This document shows, piece after piece, positions 26,109 to 34,807 of a stretch of DNA of 64,000 bases; within the stretch, counting starts at the first letter, position 1, and each line of letters opens with the position of its first letter. Made by a program: the position numbers and the translations under genes. The notes beneath the pieces are model-generated. The model made no database searches, was not told where the DNA came from, and saw only the letters and a program-made list of their open reading frames with translations. Source of the DNA: Opitutaceae bacterium (GTDB taxonomy: Bacteria > Verrucomicrobiota > Verrucomicrobiia > Opitutales > Opitutaceae); the NCBI GenBank assembly GCA_015075305.1, contig JABTUS010000005.1:62001-126000 (forward strand), given 5' to 3'.

Positions 26109-27353
26109 ATGAATCATGTTCTGCAGGGCGTTGCCGTCCTGATGGTCGTTCGTTTGGCGGGTGAGCTGTTTCTGGCCATCCTCAATTGCAGGGAGGTGCG
26201 CCGCAACAGGCCCAGCCCGCCGGCGCCGCTGCTTGCGATCATGGATGTTCCGACCTTTCAGAAGGCGGCGGACTATACGGTCGCCAGGCTGAAATTCCAG
26301 ATGGTCGAGACCGTGTTTGCCACGCTCGTGCTGGCATTGGTTGTTTTCGGGGCGATCCTGCCGACGCTTTTTTCAAGGATTGCGGCTTGGTCGCCGGGGG
26401 CGGCGAAATGGGATGATGCGCTTTTTGTCCTGGTATCGGCTGTGCTCGTGGGCATCCCGGGGCTTCCGTTCGAGTGGTGGTCCCAGTTCCGGCTCGAGGC
26501 CCGTTTTGGCTTCAACAAGAGCACGCCCGGGCTTTGGGTGGTCGACAGGATCAAGGCGCTGCTGCTCACGTTCGCAATTGGGTTCCCGCTGCTCTGGGGT
26601 CTGCTTTCCCTTGTTGGAGTCGTGGGCAGATTCTGGTGGATCTGGGGGTTTGGGCTGTTTTTCGCGTTTCAGCTCCTGATGCTTGTCCTCTACCCGAAGC
26701 TGATTCTGCCGCTGTTCAACAAACTGACACCGCTTGCCGACGACAGCCTGCGCAACCGGTTGATGGCGCTTGCGGACAGAACCGGATTCAAGGCGAAGGC
26801 GATCGAGGTCATGGATGGATCAAAACGTTCAGGACATTCCAATGCCTTCTTCACGGGTTTCGGCCGGTTTCGCCGCATCGTGCTTTTCGACACACTCATC
26901 GCCCAGTTGACGCCCGAGGAGCTCGAGGCGGTGCTCGCGCACGAGGTGGGACACTACCGCAGGGGGCACATCCCGAAGATGCTGCTCGTGTCGGCTGCAC
27001 TCCAGTTCATGGGATTTGCACTGATCGCCTGGCTGGCACAGTCGTCCTGGTTCAATCCCGCGTTCGGCTTTCCTGAAGGTGAACTGGCACCGGCGTTCCT
27101 GCTGTTTGGACTGCTCAGCGGGCTGGTGACCTTCTGGCTCACGCCCATCAGCAATGTCTTTTCGCGGAAACATGAATTCGAGGCCGATCGATTTGCACGC
27201 GAGGCGATGAACGGACCGACCGCCATGGTGAGCGCGCTGCACAAGCTCGCGCAGAAGAACCTTTCGAATCTGACGCCTCACCCCTGGTACAGCGGCTTCC
27301 ACTACTCGCATCCCACCATGGTTGAAAGGGAACGGGCCCTGCTGGCTTCGTAG
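26109..27353 (+). CDS. M48-family membrane metallopeptidase (Ste24/CAAX-protease-like)
   Basis: The protein has 414 residues from ATG 26109. Several membrane helices in the N-terminal two thirds precede the zinc site HEVGH (about 278-282) in VLAHEVGHYRRGH, with a third ligand Glu in KHEFEADRFA further on. A conserved NAFFTGFGRFRRIVLFDT stretch is typical for the Ste24 group. In bacteria such enzymes degrade or process membrane proteins. Active residues are all present. The nuclease-fold gene starts about 40 bases downstream on the same strand. Confidence 0.92.
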   Translation: MNHVLQGVAVLMVVRLAGELFLAILNCREVRRNRPSPPAPLLAIMDVPTFQKAADYTVARLKFQMVETVFATLVLALVVFGAILPTLFSRIAAWSPGAAKWDDALFVLVSAVLVGIPGLPFEWWSQFRLEARFGFNKSTPGLWVVDRIKALLLTFAIGFPLLWGLLSLVGVVGRFWWIWGFGLFFAFQLLMLVLYPKLILPLFNKLTPLADDSLRNRLMALADRTGFKAKAIEVMDGSKRSGHSNAFFTGFGRFRRIVLFDTLIAQLTPEELEAVLAHEVGHYRRGHIPKMLLVSAALQFMGFALIAWLAQSSWFNPAFGFPEGELAPAFLLFGLLSGLVTFWLTPISNVFSRKHEFEADRFAREAMNGPTAMVSALHKLAQKNLSNLTPHPWYSGFHYSHPTMVERERALLAS

Positions 27354-27394
27354 CGATGGGGACGGAGAGGGTTCCCCGTTTCTCCGTGAAATGC

Positions 27395-28300
27395 ATGAAG
27401 AAACCCCGCCTTCGGGGATTCCTGAATCTCGCGATCGCATTGGTCGCAGGCAACGTCGCGGGCTTCACGGTGGCGACCTACAACGTCGAAAACTACACGC
27501 TGGCGGACCGCATGGTCGACGGCGTGTTTCGCAGGGCCTACCCGAAGCCTGAGGATGCGAAGGCCTCGCTCAGGCGTGTGCTGCGGGCCATCGACGCCGA
27601 TGTTGTCATACTCCAGGAAATGGGGCCCCGACCGTTTCTGGCCGAACTGCAGGAGGACCTGGCGAGGGAGGGGCTCCGCTATGGGTTTGCGCATGTGATG
27701 TCGGCCGCGGACCCCGACCGCCATCTGGCCGTATTGTCGCGCAGCGAGCCGCATTCCTTCAGCGACTACACCGATTTGACCTTCAAATACCTTGCACGGC
27801 AGGAGTCGGCGAAGCGCGGTCTGCTTCATCTGGAGTATCGCCTCGGATCGCATCGATTGAGCATTTTTGGCGTGCACCTGAAGAGCCGGCATACGGACAC
27901 CCCGGAGGATCCGGAATCGGCGGGGAGGCGGGCGGGCGAGGCGACGGCGATGCGGAATCGCATCCTGGAGAATCACCCCGATCCCGAGCGCGATCTTTTT
28001 CTCATTCTTGGTGACTTCAACGATCACAAGGCCTCGCGCCCCGTGCGCGCGTTCCTGCGGCGCGGAAAAACCATCATTGCCGACCTCGTGCCGGCGGCGG
28101 ACAAGGATGGCGATGCATGGACCTATCGCTACGCGAAGGAGGACTCCTACGATCGCGTCGATCTGATGCTGGCCTCCCGGGCGCTCATGAGACACATCAG
28201 CCCCGGGGCCGCGCGCATTCCTGACGGACCGGACGTCGCCGCAGCCAGCGATCACCGTCCGGTCGTGGTTTCAATCGACCTGCCCGGCGTGGCCAAGTGA
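27395..28300 (+). CDS. Secreted endonuclease/exonuclease/phosphatase-fold protein
   Basis: The protein has 301 residues from ATG 27395 (MKKPRLRGFLNLAIALVAG, a signal peptide); an ATG at 27356 adds 13 residues and hides it. EEP-fold motifs are clear: TYNVENYT, the catalytic Glu in VVILQEMGP, HLKSRHTD, LGDFNDHK, and the last SDHRPVVVSID. These bind Mg2+ and cut phosphodiester bonds. Export suggests it attacks extracellular DNA or phosphorylated lipids or sugars. The substrate is not deducible. Confidence 0.88.
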   Translation: MKKPRLRGFLNLAIALVAGNVAGFTVATYNVENYTLADRMVDGVFRRAYPKPEDAKASLRRVLRAIDADVVILQEMGPRPFLAELQEDLAREGLRYGFAHVMSAADPDRHLAVLSRSEPHSFSDYTDLTFKYLARQESAKRGLLHLEYRLGSHRLSIFGVHLKSRHTDTPEDPESAGRRAGEATAMRNRILENHPDPERDLFLILGDFNDHKASRPVRAFLRRGKTIIADLVPAADKDGDAWTYRYAKEDSYDRVDLMLASRALMRHISPGAARIPDGPDVAAASDHRPVVVSIDLPGVAK

Positions 28301-28355
28301 CTCAACCAGGCTTGGTGGCTGGGATGCGCACACGAGGTGCGGGACTGCTGTGACA

Positions 28356-28384
28356 CGTTTCCGTCCAGCTACTGGACGGAAACG
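28356..28384. terminator. Perfect 13-bp hairpin with the stop codon as loop
   Basis: Arms cgtttccgtccag (28356-28368) and ctggacggaaacg (28372-28384) pair without mismatch. The three-base loop is the TAG stop of the minus-strand lipoprotein gene (28369-28371). It lies between convergent genes, so it could terminate or stabilise either message. There is no U-run, so it is not a canonical intrinsic terminator. Confidence 0.55.
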
Positions 28385-29286
28385 GGAATCGTCAGTTCGC
28401 CGGTGTCGTAGCCTTTGAGGAAGAGGCTGCCGCTTCCGGGGCGTCCACCCTGCACGTTGACCGTGACCGTGGATTGTCCCTCCGGCACGAGCACTTCCGG
28501 CATGATGACGCTCTCCGGAACATCCGTTGTGATGTCGAGGAGGAGTCCACCGGGAGGAGCTGCATTGGGCAGAGTGAAGGTAAGGGTCTGGGTTTGTCCG
28601 CCGCGCAGGGAAAGGGAGGTGGGCATGACGCTGACGGTTCCGCTGTCGACACGGAAGGTGCCGACTGGAGAGTTGCCGCTGGCTCCTCCGATGGAGACGC
28701 GGTAGTTGCGATTGGGCTCGACAGCGGGGACAAAGACGCCTAGGGCATTCGGCGATTCAAAGACCGTTCGCGCGGGCGTGCTGTCGAAGTAGACAACATC
28801 CTGTGGCGTAAAGCCGCGGCCGAGGACACTGACGCGTGCACCCACCGGTCCGCGATTGACCTCGAGGGACAGCACATAGCGGCCAACGATATCCAAGGTT
28901 CTGACGGGAGTGTAGGCTTCCCGCGGTGTGACGATGCCGCTGCTCTCTACCTGGAAATTGACCAAATAGTAGTAGGCCAGCTTGCTTGCGCCTGGAGGCA
29001 GCGGGTATTCAAACTCGTAGATATCCTGCCCCAGCGCACTGGGTTTCATCGCGTGGCTCCTGCCAGCGATGATGACGGTCGGCGAGACGCTTCCGTCGAC
29101 AATCGCGGAGCTCTTGGGGGTCGCGCGCATTGAAAACGTGTAGATCTGGGACGGATTCTCGGCGAGCGTCGACGGCGTGAGGTCGATGATCTTGACCTCA
29201 TCGCAGCCGGTGAAGAGGAAAAGGCTGAAGGCGGAGGTGAGCCCGAGGAAAATTCGTCTCGCGTGAAGGAAGCGGCTGTTGTGCAT
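28369..29286 (-). CDS. Lipoprotein with IPT/TIG-like domain
   Basis: The protein has 305 residues from ATG 29286. The N-terminus is a lipoprotein signal (HARRIFLGLTSAFSLFLFTG then Cys), so the mature protein should be lipidated and anchored. The middle contains a TIG-like Ig fold (VSVLGRGFTPQDVVYFD, then NYRVSIGGASGNSPVGTFRV). A beta-rich C-terminal domain follows (SLRGGQTQTLTFTLPN). No catalytic motif is seen; a binding or structural role is likely. Its start codon is only 23 bases from the divergent hemW start. Confidence 0.8.
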   Translation of the reverse strand: MHNSRFLHARRIFLGLTSAFSLFLFTGCDEVKIIDLTPSTLAENPSQIYTFSMRATPKSSAIVDGSVSPTVIIAGRSHAMKPSALGQDIYEFEYPLPPGASKLAYYYLVNFQVESSGIVTPREAYTPVRTLDIVGRYVLSLEVNRGPVGARVSVLGRGFTPQDVVYFDSTPARTVFESPNALGVFVPAVEPNRNYRVSIGGASGNSPVGTFRVDSGTVSVMPTSLSLRGGQTQTLTFTLPNAAPPGGLLLDITTDVPESVIMPEVLVPEGQSTVTVNVQGGRPGSGSLFLKGYDTGELTIPVSVQ

Positions 29287-29309
29287 TGGTCGTTTAGGAG
29301 AAATATCGG

Positions 29310-30512
29310 ATGGGAACGCAACACAAACACTCTTCCATGGCAATGAGTGAGTTTGCATTGCCAGGATTGTACGTCCACGTGCCTTTTTGCGCCTCAACCT
29401 GCGACTTTTGTGCGTTCTATCAGGTGAAGCCGGACGCCAGGAAAATCGCGGAATTTTTCGAAGGCATCCAAGCGGAAATCGCTATGGTGGACTGGGATGA
29501 GCCGATAGGCACGGTTTTCTGGGGTGGCGGCACGCCCGGTCTGCTTTCGGCCGATCAGCTCCGCCACCTGGGGAGGCTGGTCCACACGATTCCAGGCGCA
29601 GCCGGTGCTGTGGAATGGACGGTTGAGCTGGCGCCGGGATCGGTCACGGTCGAACGACTTGCAGCGCTGAAGGAAATCGGGGTGACGCGACTGTCCATCG
29701 GCGTGCAAAGTCTGCAGCCCGACCTGCTGATCTCCCTTGGTCGAAAACATACGCGAGAGCAGGTTTTGCGCGCCTATGAGCGGGCGCGAAAGGCAGGGTT
29801 TCGCAGCGTGAGCCTCGACATGATGTTCGCGCTGCCCGGGCAGTCGGAGAGCGACTGGCTGAAGGACCTTGCCGAGGCGATCGCATTGCAGCCCGACCAC
29901 CTTTCGACCTACTGTCTGACCTTTGAGGAGGATACGGCTCTCTGGGTGAAACTCTCGCAGGGCAAGGTTAAGCGAAGCGAACAACGTGAGGCGGATCTCT
30001 ATCTCGCAACCTGGGGCACCCTTGCAGCGGCCGGCTACGCCCAGTACGAGGTGTCCAACTTCGCCCGCCCAGGGCACACATGCCTGCACAACCTGAACAC
30101 CTGGCGCATGGGAGCATGGATCGGCCTGGGGCCGTCAGCCGCATCCCAGCATCAAGGCGTGCGGGGAACCAATGTGAGTGACCTCCAAGTGTGGCGGGAA
30201 AACATCGGACGGGGCATAAGGATGACGGAGGACCGCTGCGTGCTGGCCGATCGAAACCTGCTTGAGGACGCCCTGATATTCGGCCTGCGCATGAACGCGG
30301 GCGTGGATTGGCGGCAGTTGATCGAACGGTTCCCGGAAGCGGTCGAAGGTTTGGGTGAAAGGCGGGCGGTTGAACACATGATGGCGAGACTTGAGGTCGA
30401 TGGATTGGTCAGGATTTCGGAAGCTCGATGGTCGCTGACGGATCGTGGACGTTTGCTTGCAGATGCGGTTGCCACCGAGGTGATGGGCGCGTTCGAATCG
30501 GTTCATTCATGA
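29310..30512 (+). CDS. hemW: Radical SAM protein HemW (heme chaperone-like)
   Basis: The protein has 400 residues. The iron-sulfur motif is CASTCDFC in VPFCASTCDFCAFY, with the radical-SAM GGGTP segment following (FWGGGTPGLL). RLSIGVQSLQPDLLISLGR and a C-terminal HemN-like domain follow. HemW is related to oxygen-independent coproporphyrinogen oxidase but is thought to insert heme; the CxxxCxxC spacing fits HemW. ATG 29310 has a TAGGAG ribosome-binding site 9 bases upstream; ATGs at 29337 and 29343 are alternatives. The next gene overlaps its stop (ATGA). Confidence 0.9.
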   Translation: MGTQHKHSSMAMSEFALPGLYVHVPFCASTCDFCAFYQVKPDARKIAEFFEGIQAEIAMVDWDEPIGTVFWGGGTPGLLSADQLRHLGRLVHTIPGAAGAVEWTVELAPGSVTVERLAALKEIGVTRLSIGVQSLQPDLLISLGRKHTREQVLRAYERARKAGFRSVSLDMMFALPGQSESDWLKDLAEAIALQPDHLSTYCLTFEEDTALWVKLSQGKVKRSEQREADLYLATWGTLAAAGYAQYEVSNFARPGHTCLHNLNTWRMGAWIGLGPSAASQHQGVRGTNVSDLQVWRENIGRGIRMTEDRCVLADRNLLEDALIFGLRMNAGVDWRQLIERFPEAVEGLGERRAVEHMMARLEVDGLVRISEARWSLTDRGRLLADAVATEVMGAFESVHS

Positions 30513-31009
30513 GCGGATTTCGAATCGTCATGTCCCTGGTGGTCGCGGCAATGGGCGCGATGCTGGCGTCCTGCCAGACGAACCGGCAGGTTTCCGAGCC
30601 CCACGAACCGCTGATCGCGCGCTTTTTCGTGGAATCGCGTGCATCGGAACTCGGGCGCCCGGTGACGCTCCCCCAGAGCGAGGTTTTCATTTCCATCGAT
30701 CCGAAACCGGTGATCATGGAGTTCGACATCACGGATGCCGAGGTTGCCCAGGTCGCCATGGGGAAGTGCCTGCTTGTCCGCCTGACCACGGCTGCGGCGC
30801 GCGACCTCTACCGATTGACAGGTACGGCGCCTGGGCGCCGCCTCGTCCTTTCGCTCAACGACCAGATCGTGGGTGCGCGCAAGATCGATCGCCCGCTGGA
30901 CGATGGAACGATCCTCATATTCCTGGAAAAGCCCGACAGCGAACTTCCAGATCTGGTTGCACGGTTGAAACGCACGTCCGCAGACATCAGAAACAAACTG
31001 GCTCGCTGA
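30509..31009 (+). CDS. Small lipoprotein with weak similarity to a SecD periplasmic segment
   Basis: The protein has 166 residues. ATG 30509 overlaps the hemW stop as ATGA, so translation is probably coupled. A lipoprotein signal ends in MLASC. The mature part contains AARDLYRLTGTAPGRRLVLS followed by LNDQIVGARKIDRPLDDGTI. This is reminiscent of the SecD periplasmic domain that reads like LDGKVxSAPxI. That likeness is by eye only and the role is unknown. The M23 peptidase gene starts 3 bases after the stop, suggesting one operon. Confidence 0.7.
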   Translation: MSGFRIVMSLVVAAMGAMLASCQTNRQVSEPHEPLIARFFVESRASELGRPVTLPQSEVFISIDPKPVIMEFDITDAEVAQVAMGKCLLVRLTTAAARDLYRLTGTAPGRRLVLSLNDQIVGARKIDRPLDDGTILIFLEKPDSELPDLVARLKRTSADIRNKLAR

Positions 31010-31012
31010 GCG

Positions 31013-32035
31013 ATGGGTGCGAAACGATGGATGCTCGCCGTTCTGGCGACGATGGGTGTGGGTTGGAAAACGCGTTGCGCCGAGAGGATGCAACTGGTTT
31101 GGCCGACTCCGAATTCCGCCTGGTCGGATGGAAGGACGATCGAGGATTTCATCCAGCCGACATCATCCGGTGAGGCATCGTCCGGCTGCTTCGGTTGCGT
31201 GAGGACCGGAGGCGCACAATTTCACGAGGGCATTGATCTCAAGCCCTTGAAGCGCGATCGCAGCGGCGAACCGACGGACGCCGTTTCCGCCGTCCTTGGC
31301 GGGGTCGTGCGACACGTGAACAGCCATGCGGCGGACAGCAGCTATGGCCGTTATGTTGTCATCGAGCATCTCGGAGCGACTCCAGCCGTTTATTCGCTCT
31401 ACGCGCATCTGGCCCGGATCGCGGACGGCCTGAAGGCAGGGGATGCCGTTGTCGCCGGGCAGACACTGGGTGTGATGGGGCGGAGCGCGGGCGGTTACAC
31501 CATTCCCCGGGAGCGTGCGCACCTTCACTTTGAGTTCGGCCTGATGGTCACGAGCGGGTTTCAAGCCTGGTACGATCGCAGGAAGTTCGGCAGCCGCAAC
31601 GAGCACGGGCTCTGGAACGGAATGAATCTCATGGGCTTCGACGCCCTGGATTTCTTCAATGAGCATCGTGCTGGAAAAGTGGATACATTCCTGCAGTATC
31701 TGCAGGGAAGCCGGCCAGCGGTGACACTTCGAATCGCGACACACCGATATCCGGATTTCGCCAGACGATACCCCGATCTTGTCGTGAGGCAGCCCGAGGG
31801 TCTTGTGGCGGGCTGGGAGATCACAACGGACAGCACCGGACTGCCGTTTCGCTGGCGGGCGCTGAGTTCGATGGAAGTGTCCGGTTACCGCGGCAATGAG
31901 GTCCGGATCATCGGGCACGACGCGGCCCTCGCGAAGGTGCATCGCTGCAAATCGCTCGTTGTTTCGCAGCGTGGAAAACCCGTTCCGGGGCGCGACCTCC
32001 TGACACTGATTCAGCAGCTCTTCGGAGTGGACTAG
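31013..32035 (+). CDS. M23-family metallopeptidase (LytM-like), exported
   Basis: The protein has 340 residues with a short N-terminal export-like segment. The zinc site is formed by HEGIDL (His and Asp) and HLHFE (HxH), both present, so it should be active, cutting peptide cross-links of peptidoglycan. The C-terminal 130 residues (from about FDALDFFNEHRAGKV) are not part of the usual M23 domain and end in a strand-rich region. It is probably the third gene of hemW-lipoprotein-M23. Its stop shares CTAG with the convergent helicase stop. Confidence 0.88.
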   Translation: MGAKRWMLAVLATMGVGWKTRCAERMQLVWPTPNSAWSDGRTIEDFIQPTSSGEASSGCFGCVRTGGAQFHEGIDLKPLKRDRSGEPTDAVSAVLGGVVRHVNSHAADSSYGRYVVIEHLGATPAVYSLYAHLARIADGLKAGDAVVAGQTLGVMGRSAGGYTIPRERAHLHFEFGLMVTSGFQAWYDRRKFGSRNEHGLWNGMNLMGFDALDFFNEHRAGKVDTFLQYLQGSRPAVTLRIATHRYPDFARRYPDLVVRQPEGLVAGWEITTDSTGLPFRWRALSSMEVSGYRGNEVRIIGHDAALAKVHRCKSLVVSQRGKPVPGRDLLTLIQQLFGVD

Positions 32036-34506
32036 GCGCGCACAAGCTCGCGCAGATCCGCGAGGGAAAGCCTGGAAGATGCTGCGTCGCTGGCCTCAAA
32101 GACCCCGGCAAGCAGGGCCCGTTTCTCATCCTGCAGGGCGAGCACCTTTTCCTCCACGGTGCCCGAGCAGATCAGCTTGTAGCTCGTGACCACGCGGTGC
32201 TGTCCGATGCGGTGGGCCCGGTCGGTTGCCTGCGCCTCGACGGCGGGATTCCACCAAGGGTCGAAATGAACAACGGTGTCGGCCGCGGTCAGATTGAGTC
32301 CCGTGCCGCCGGCCTTGAGGGAGAGCAGGAAGACGGGAATGTCCGACGCCTCCTGAAAGCGGTCGACCTCTTTCTGGCGCGCCTGCGGAGTCATGGATCC
32401 ATCCAGATAGGCATGGGGGATGCCTTGGGCGTCCAGTTCCTGCCTGAGGAGGGCGAGCAGAGTGGTGAACTGCGAGAAGACGAGCAGCCGGTGGCCGTCA
32501 TCCAAGGCCTCGGCCAGCAGTTCGCGGAAGGCGCCGAGTTTGGCGGACGTGGCGGCGGAATCCCCCTCGCCTTCGTTGGGCGAGGATTTCCCTCCCAGGA
32601 GACGTGGATCACAGCAGACCTGGCGAAGCCGGAGAAGCTGGGTGAACGCGGCCATGCGAAGTGCCTGCTCGGAGGCGCCGCCGGCCTCGAGGGCCTGCAG
32701 GTCGCGTTCCGTCCGTTCCCGCACCTGGCCGTAGATCGCGGCCTGTTCCGGTGAGAGCTCGCACCAGACGACCTGTTCAATCTTCTCGGGCAGTTCGCCC
32801 GCCACCGCGCGTTTTGTGCGCCGAAGGATGTACGGGGCCGTCTGCGAGCGGAGTCGCTCATCATGCCAGGCGCGTTCGTCGCCGCGGGTGCCTGGGGGAA
32901 TCGGCTTGAGAAATCCGGGCATGAGGAATTCGAAGAGCGATCTCAGATCGTCGAGGGAGTTCTCCAGGGGTGTGCCGGTCAGCACGCAGCGTCCGCGACT
33001 TTTCAGCGCGCGCAGGGCCTGGGCGTTCTGCGAGCGGCGGTTCTTCACATGCTGCGCCTCATCGGCCACGATGTAGGCAAACTCGATTGCGGAAAGGACT
33101 TCGCGGTCGCGCACCAGGGTGCCGTATGAGGTGAGGATTACGTCGAAGCCGCGCAGTTGTCCGGCATCGGCCAGGCGGGTCGCACCGTGATGCAGGTGCA
33201 CGGCGAGGTGGGGAACGAAGCGGAGGCATTCGCGGCGCCAGTTCTCCAGGAGTGACGCCGGGCACACGACCAGGCTGGTGCCGGCCTTCGATCCCCCGGT
33301 CCTGGCTTCCTCCACCGCTGAGGAAAGCGTCGCGAGTGCCTGGAGAGTTTTTCCGAGGCCCATCTCGTCCGCAAGAATTCCGGCGAGCTGGTGCCGCCGC
33401 AGATGAGTCAGCCAGGCGACACCGAGGCGCTGATAGGGACGGAGCAGGCTGTCGAGCGGTTCCCGCAGTTGAACAGGTTGAAGCAGGCTGAGGTTGCGCA
33501 GCGCTTCGCTGCGCAGCCTCCACGTGGACGGCGGACTGAATCCGGGCGCGAGTTCCTCGAGAATGCCCTGGGCTTCCGCCAGGTGCGCATGCCCGAGGCG
33601 CAGCACCCGCCGGGAGACTGGCGCATGTGGACCGGCCTCCCCAGAAAGTGCGCGCTGCGCGTCCGAAAGTCTCTTCAACAATGCGGGGTCCAGCAGATAG
33701 ATCTTTCCATCGGCCTCGACGTAGCCGCGATTCGAGGCGAGGGCGGATTGGAGGGAGGAATCCGCGACCATGCCCGCACGCAGGCCCAGCGTGACCGAGA
33801 ATCCGTCGCGACCCTCAGTGGTGTCCGTCACAATTTCGGTCGCATGCAGGTGCGCGGTGTTCCTTGAAAAATTTTCGGTGAATTGGACGCGGAAATCGTT
33901 GCGAAGGGTGGTTCCGTGAGCCGCCAGAAAATTGAGAACACGGAATCGATCGCGCAGCCACCATTTGCGGTTCGAGGGTTCCAGGGTGAATCCTGAAGTC
34001 TTGAGGAGCTCGAGGACGGCTGCATGGGAGGCGTGATCCCTTGACGGAAGCGTGAACGCCAGGAAGTGCTCCGAACCATCCACCGTCGCGGCTGATGCGT
34101 GCGAATCGGTTGTGGAGGCATTGGGAATGCGCGGGTTTTCCCTGGAACCGAAGGCGGGGGGCTTCGTCTTCGGAGGAGACGCCTGTGCGACGGTATTCTG
34201 GCCGGAATCGAGAAGCTCGCTGACTCCGCGAAGGATGTGACCGATCCACGCGAGAGGGATGGAAGGCGCCGTCTGCTTGAAAAATACGGGCATTCCCCGG
34301 AGAAGTCGTGTGAGTTCGCCGAGCTGAGCCCGGTTCAGCTGGAGGAAGAGAAGAGGGCCGGGCCGGGCCCCGAAGCGTTGCAATGCCGCCAAGGCGGGAA
34401 GAAATTCGGCCTTCGGAGGATTCTGAAGATCAAGCTCGATCCTTGTCGGGATGGCATCCCGTGCCGCGGCAGACTCGATGTTCGGCGGTAGCAGGATGCG
34501 AATCAT
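32032..34506 (-). CDS. SNF2-family DNA-dependent ATPase/helicase
   Basis: The protein has 824 residues. An N-terminal region of about 330 residues has no recognised motif and may bind DNA or a partner. The SNF2 core follows: Walker A LADEMGLGKTLQALA, the DEAH-type box IVADEAQHVKNRRSQ, LTGTPLENSLDDLRSLFEF, then the C-terminal lobe LLVFSQFTTLLALL, FLLSLKAGGTGLNLTAADTV and QATDRAHRIGQ. It should translocate on double-stranded DNA and remodel protein-DNA or polymerase complexes, as bacterial RapA-like and HepA-like proteins do. The exact role is unknown. Confidence 0.92.
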   Translation of the reverse strand: MIRILLPPNIESAAARDAIPTRIELDLQNPPKAEFLPALAALQRFGARPGPLLFLQLNRAQLGELTRLLRGMPVFFKQTAPSIPLAWIGHILRGVSELLDSGQNTVAQASPPKTKPPAFGSRENPRIPNASTTDSHASAATVDGSEHFLAFTLPSRDHASHAAVLELLKTSGFTLEPSNRKWWLRDRFRVLNFLAAHGTTLRNDFRVQFTENFSRNTAHLHATEIVTDTTEGRDGFSVTLGLRAGMVADSSLQSALASNRGYVEADGKIYLLDPALLKRLSDAQRALSGEAGPHAPVSRRVLRLGHAHLAEAQGILEELAPGFSPPSTWRLRSEALRNLSLLQPVQLREPLDSLLRPYQRLGVAWLTHLRRHQLAGILADEMGLGKTLQALATLSSAVEEARTGGSKAGTSLVVCPASLLENWRRECLRFVPHLAVHLHHGATRLADAGQLRGFDVILTSYGTLVRDREVLSAIEFAYIVADEAQHVKNRRSQNAQALRALKSRGRCVLTGTPLENSLDDLRSLFEFLMPGFLKPIPPGTRGDERAWHDERLRSQTAPYILRRTKRAVAGELPEKIEQVVWCELSPEQAAIYGQVRERTERDLQALEAGGASEQALRMAAFTQLLRLRQVCCDPRLLGGKSSPNEGEGDSAATSAKLGAFRELLAEALDDGHRLLVFSQFTTLLALLRQELDAQGIPHAYLDGSMTPQARQKEVDRFQEASDIPVFLLSLKAGGTGLNLTAADTVVHFDPWWNPAVEAQATDRAHRIGQHRVVTSYKLICSGTVEEKVLALQDEKRALLAGVFEASDAASSRLSLADLRELVRA

Positions 34507-34807
34507 GGAAGCAGGGCAGTCAGCACCTCATTGAGCGACCGTCAAGTTCGTGGGCCTGTTACGGAGCTTGAGGCTGTGTGGCAATTGAGCGAAGGTGAGT
34601 TTGGGAGTTAAAAATGAATGTGAATCCTTGAGGTCGCGGGCATCGTATCAAGTGTGCGAACCGATTTTTCGAGCCGTTCATTGTCATGCCCTATCTACTT
34701 CACCATCATCATCTCGCAGCAAGAATGGTTGCGGCAGTCATCAGGCGTCATGTCGCCGGCGATTCGCATCCGGGGAAAAGCCCCGCGCTTGCAAAATGCG
34801 CTAAGCC
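34507..34807. other. Intergenic region upstream of the large protease gene
   Basis: About 300 bases between divergent genes. It is somewhat richer in AT than its neighbours and must contain promoters for the SNF2 gene and the protease gene. I see no convincing -35/-10 pair, repeat or structured RNA. Confidence 0.5.
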
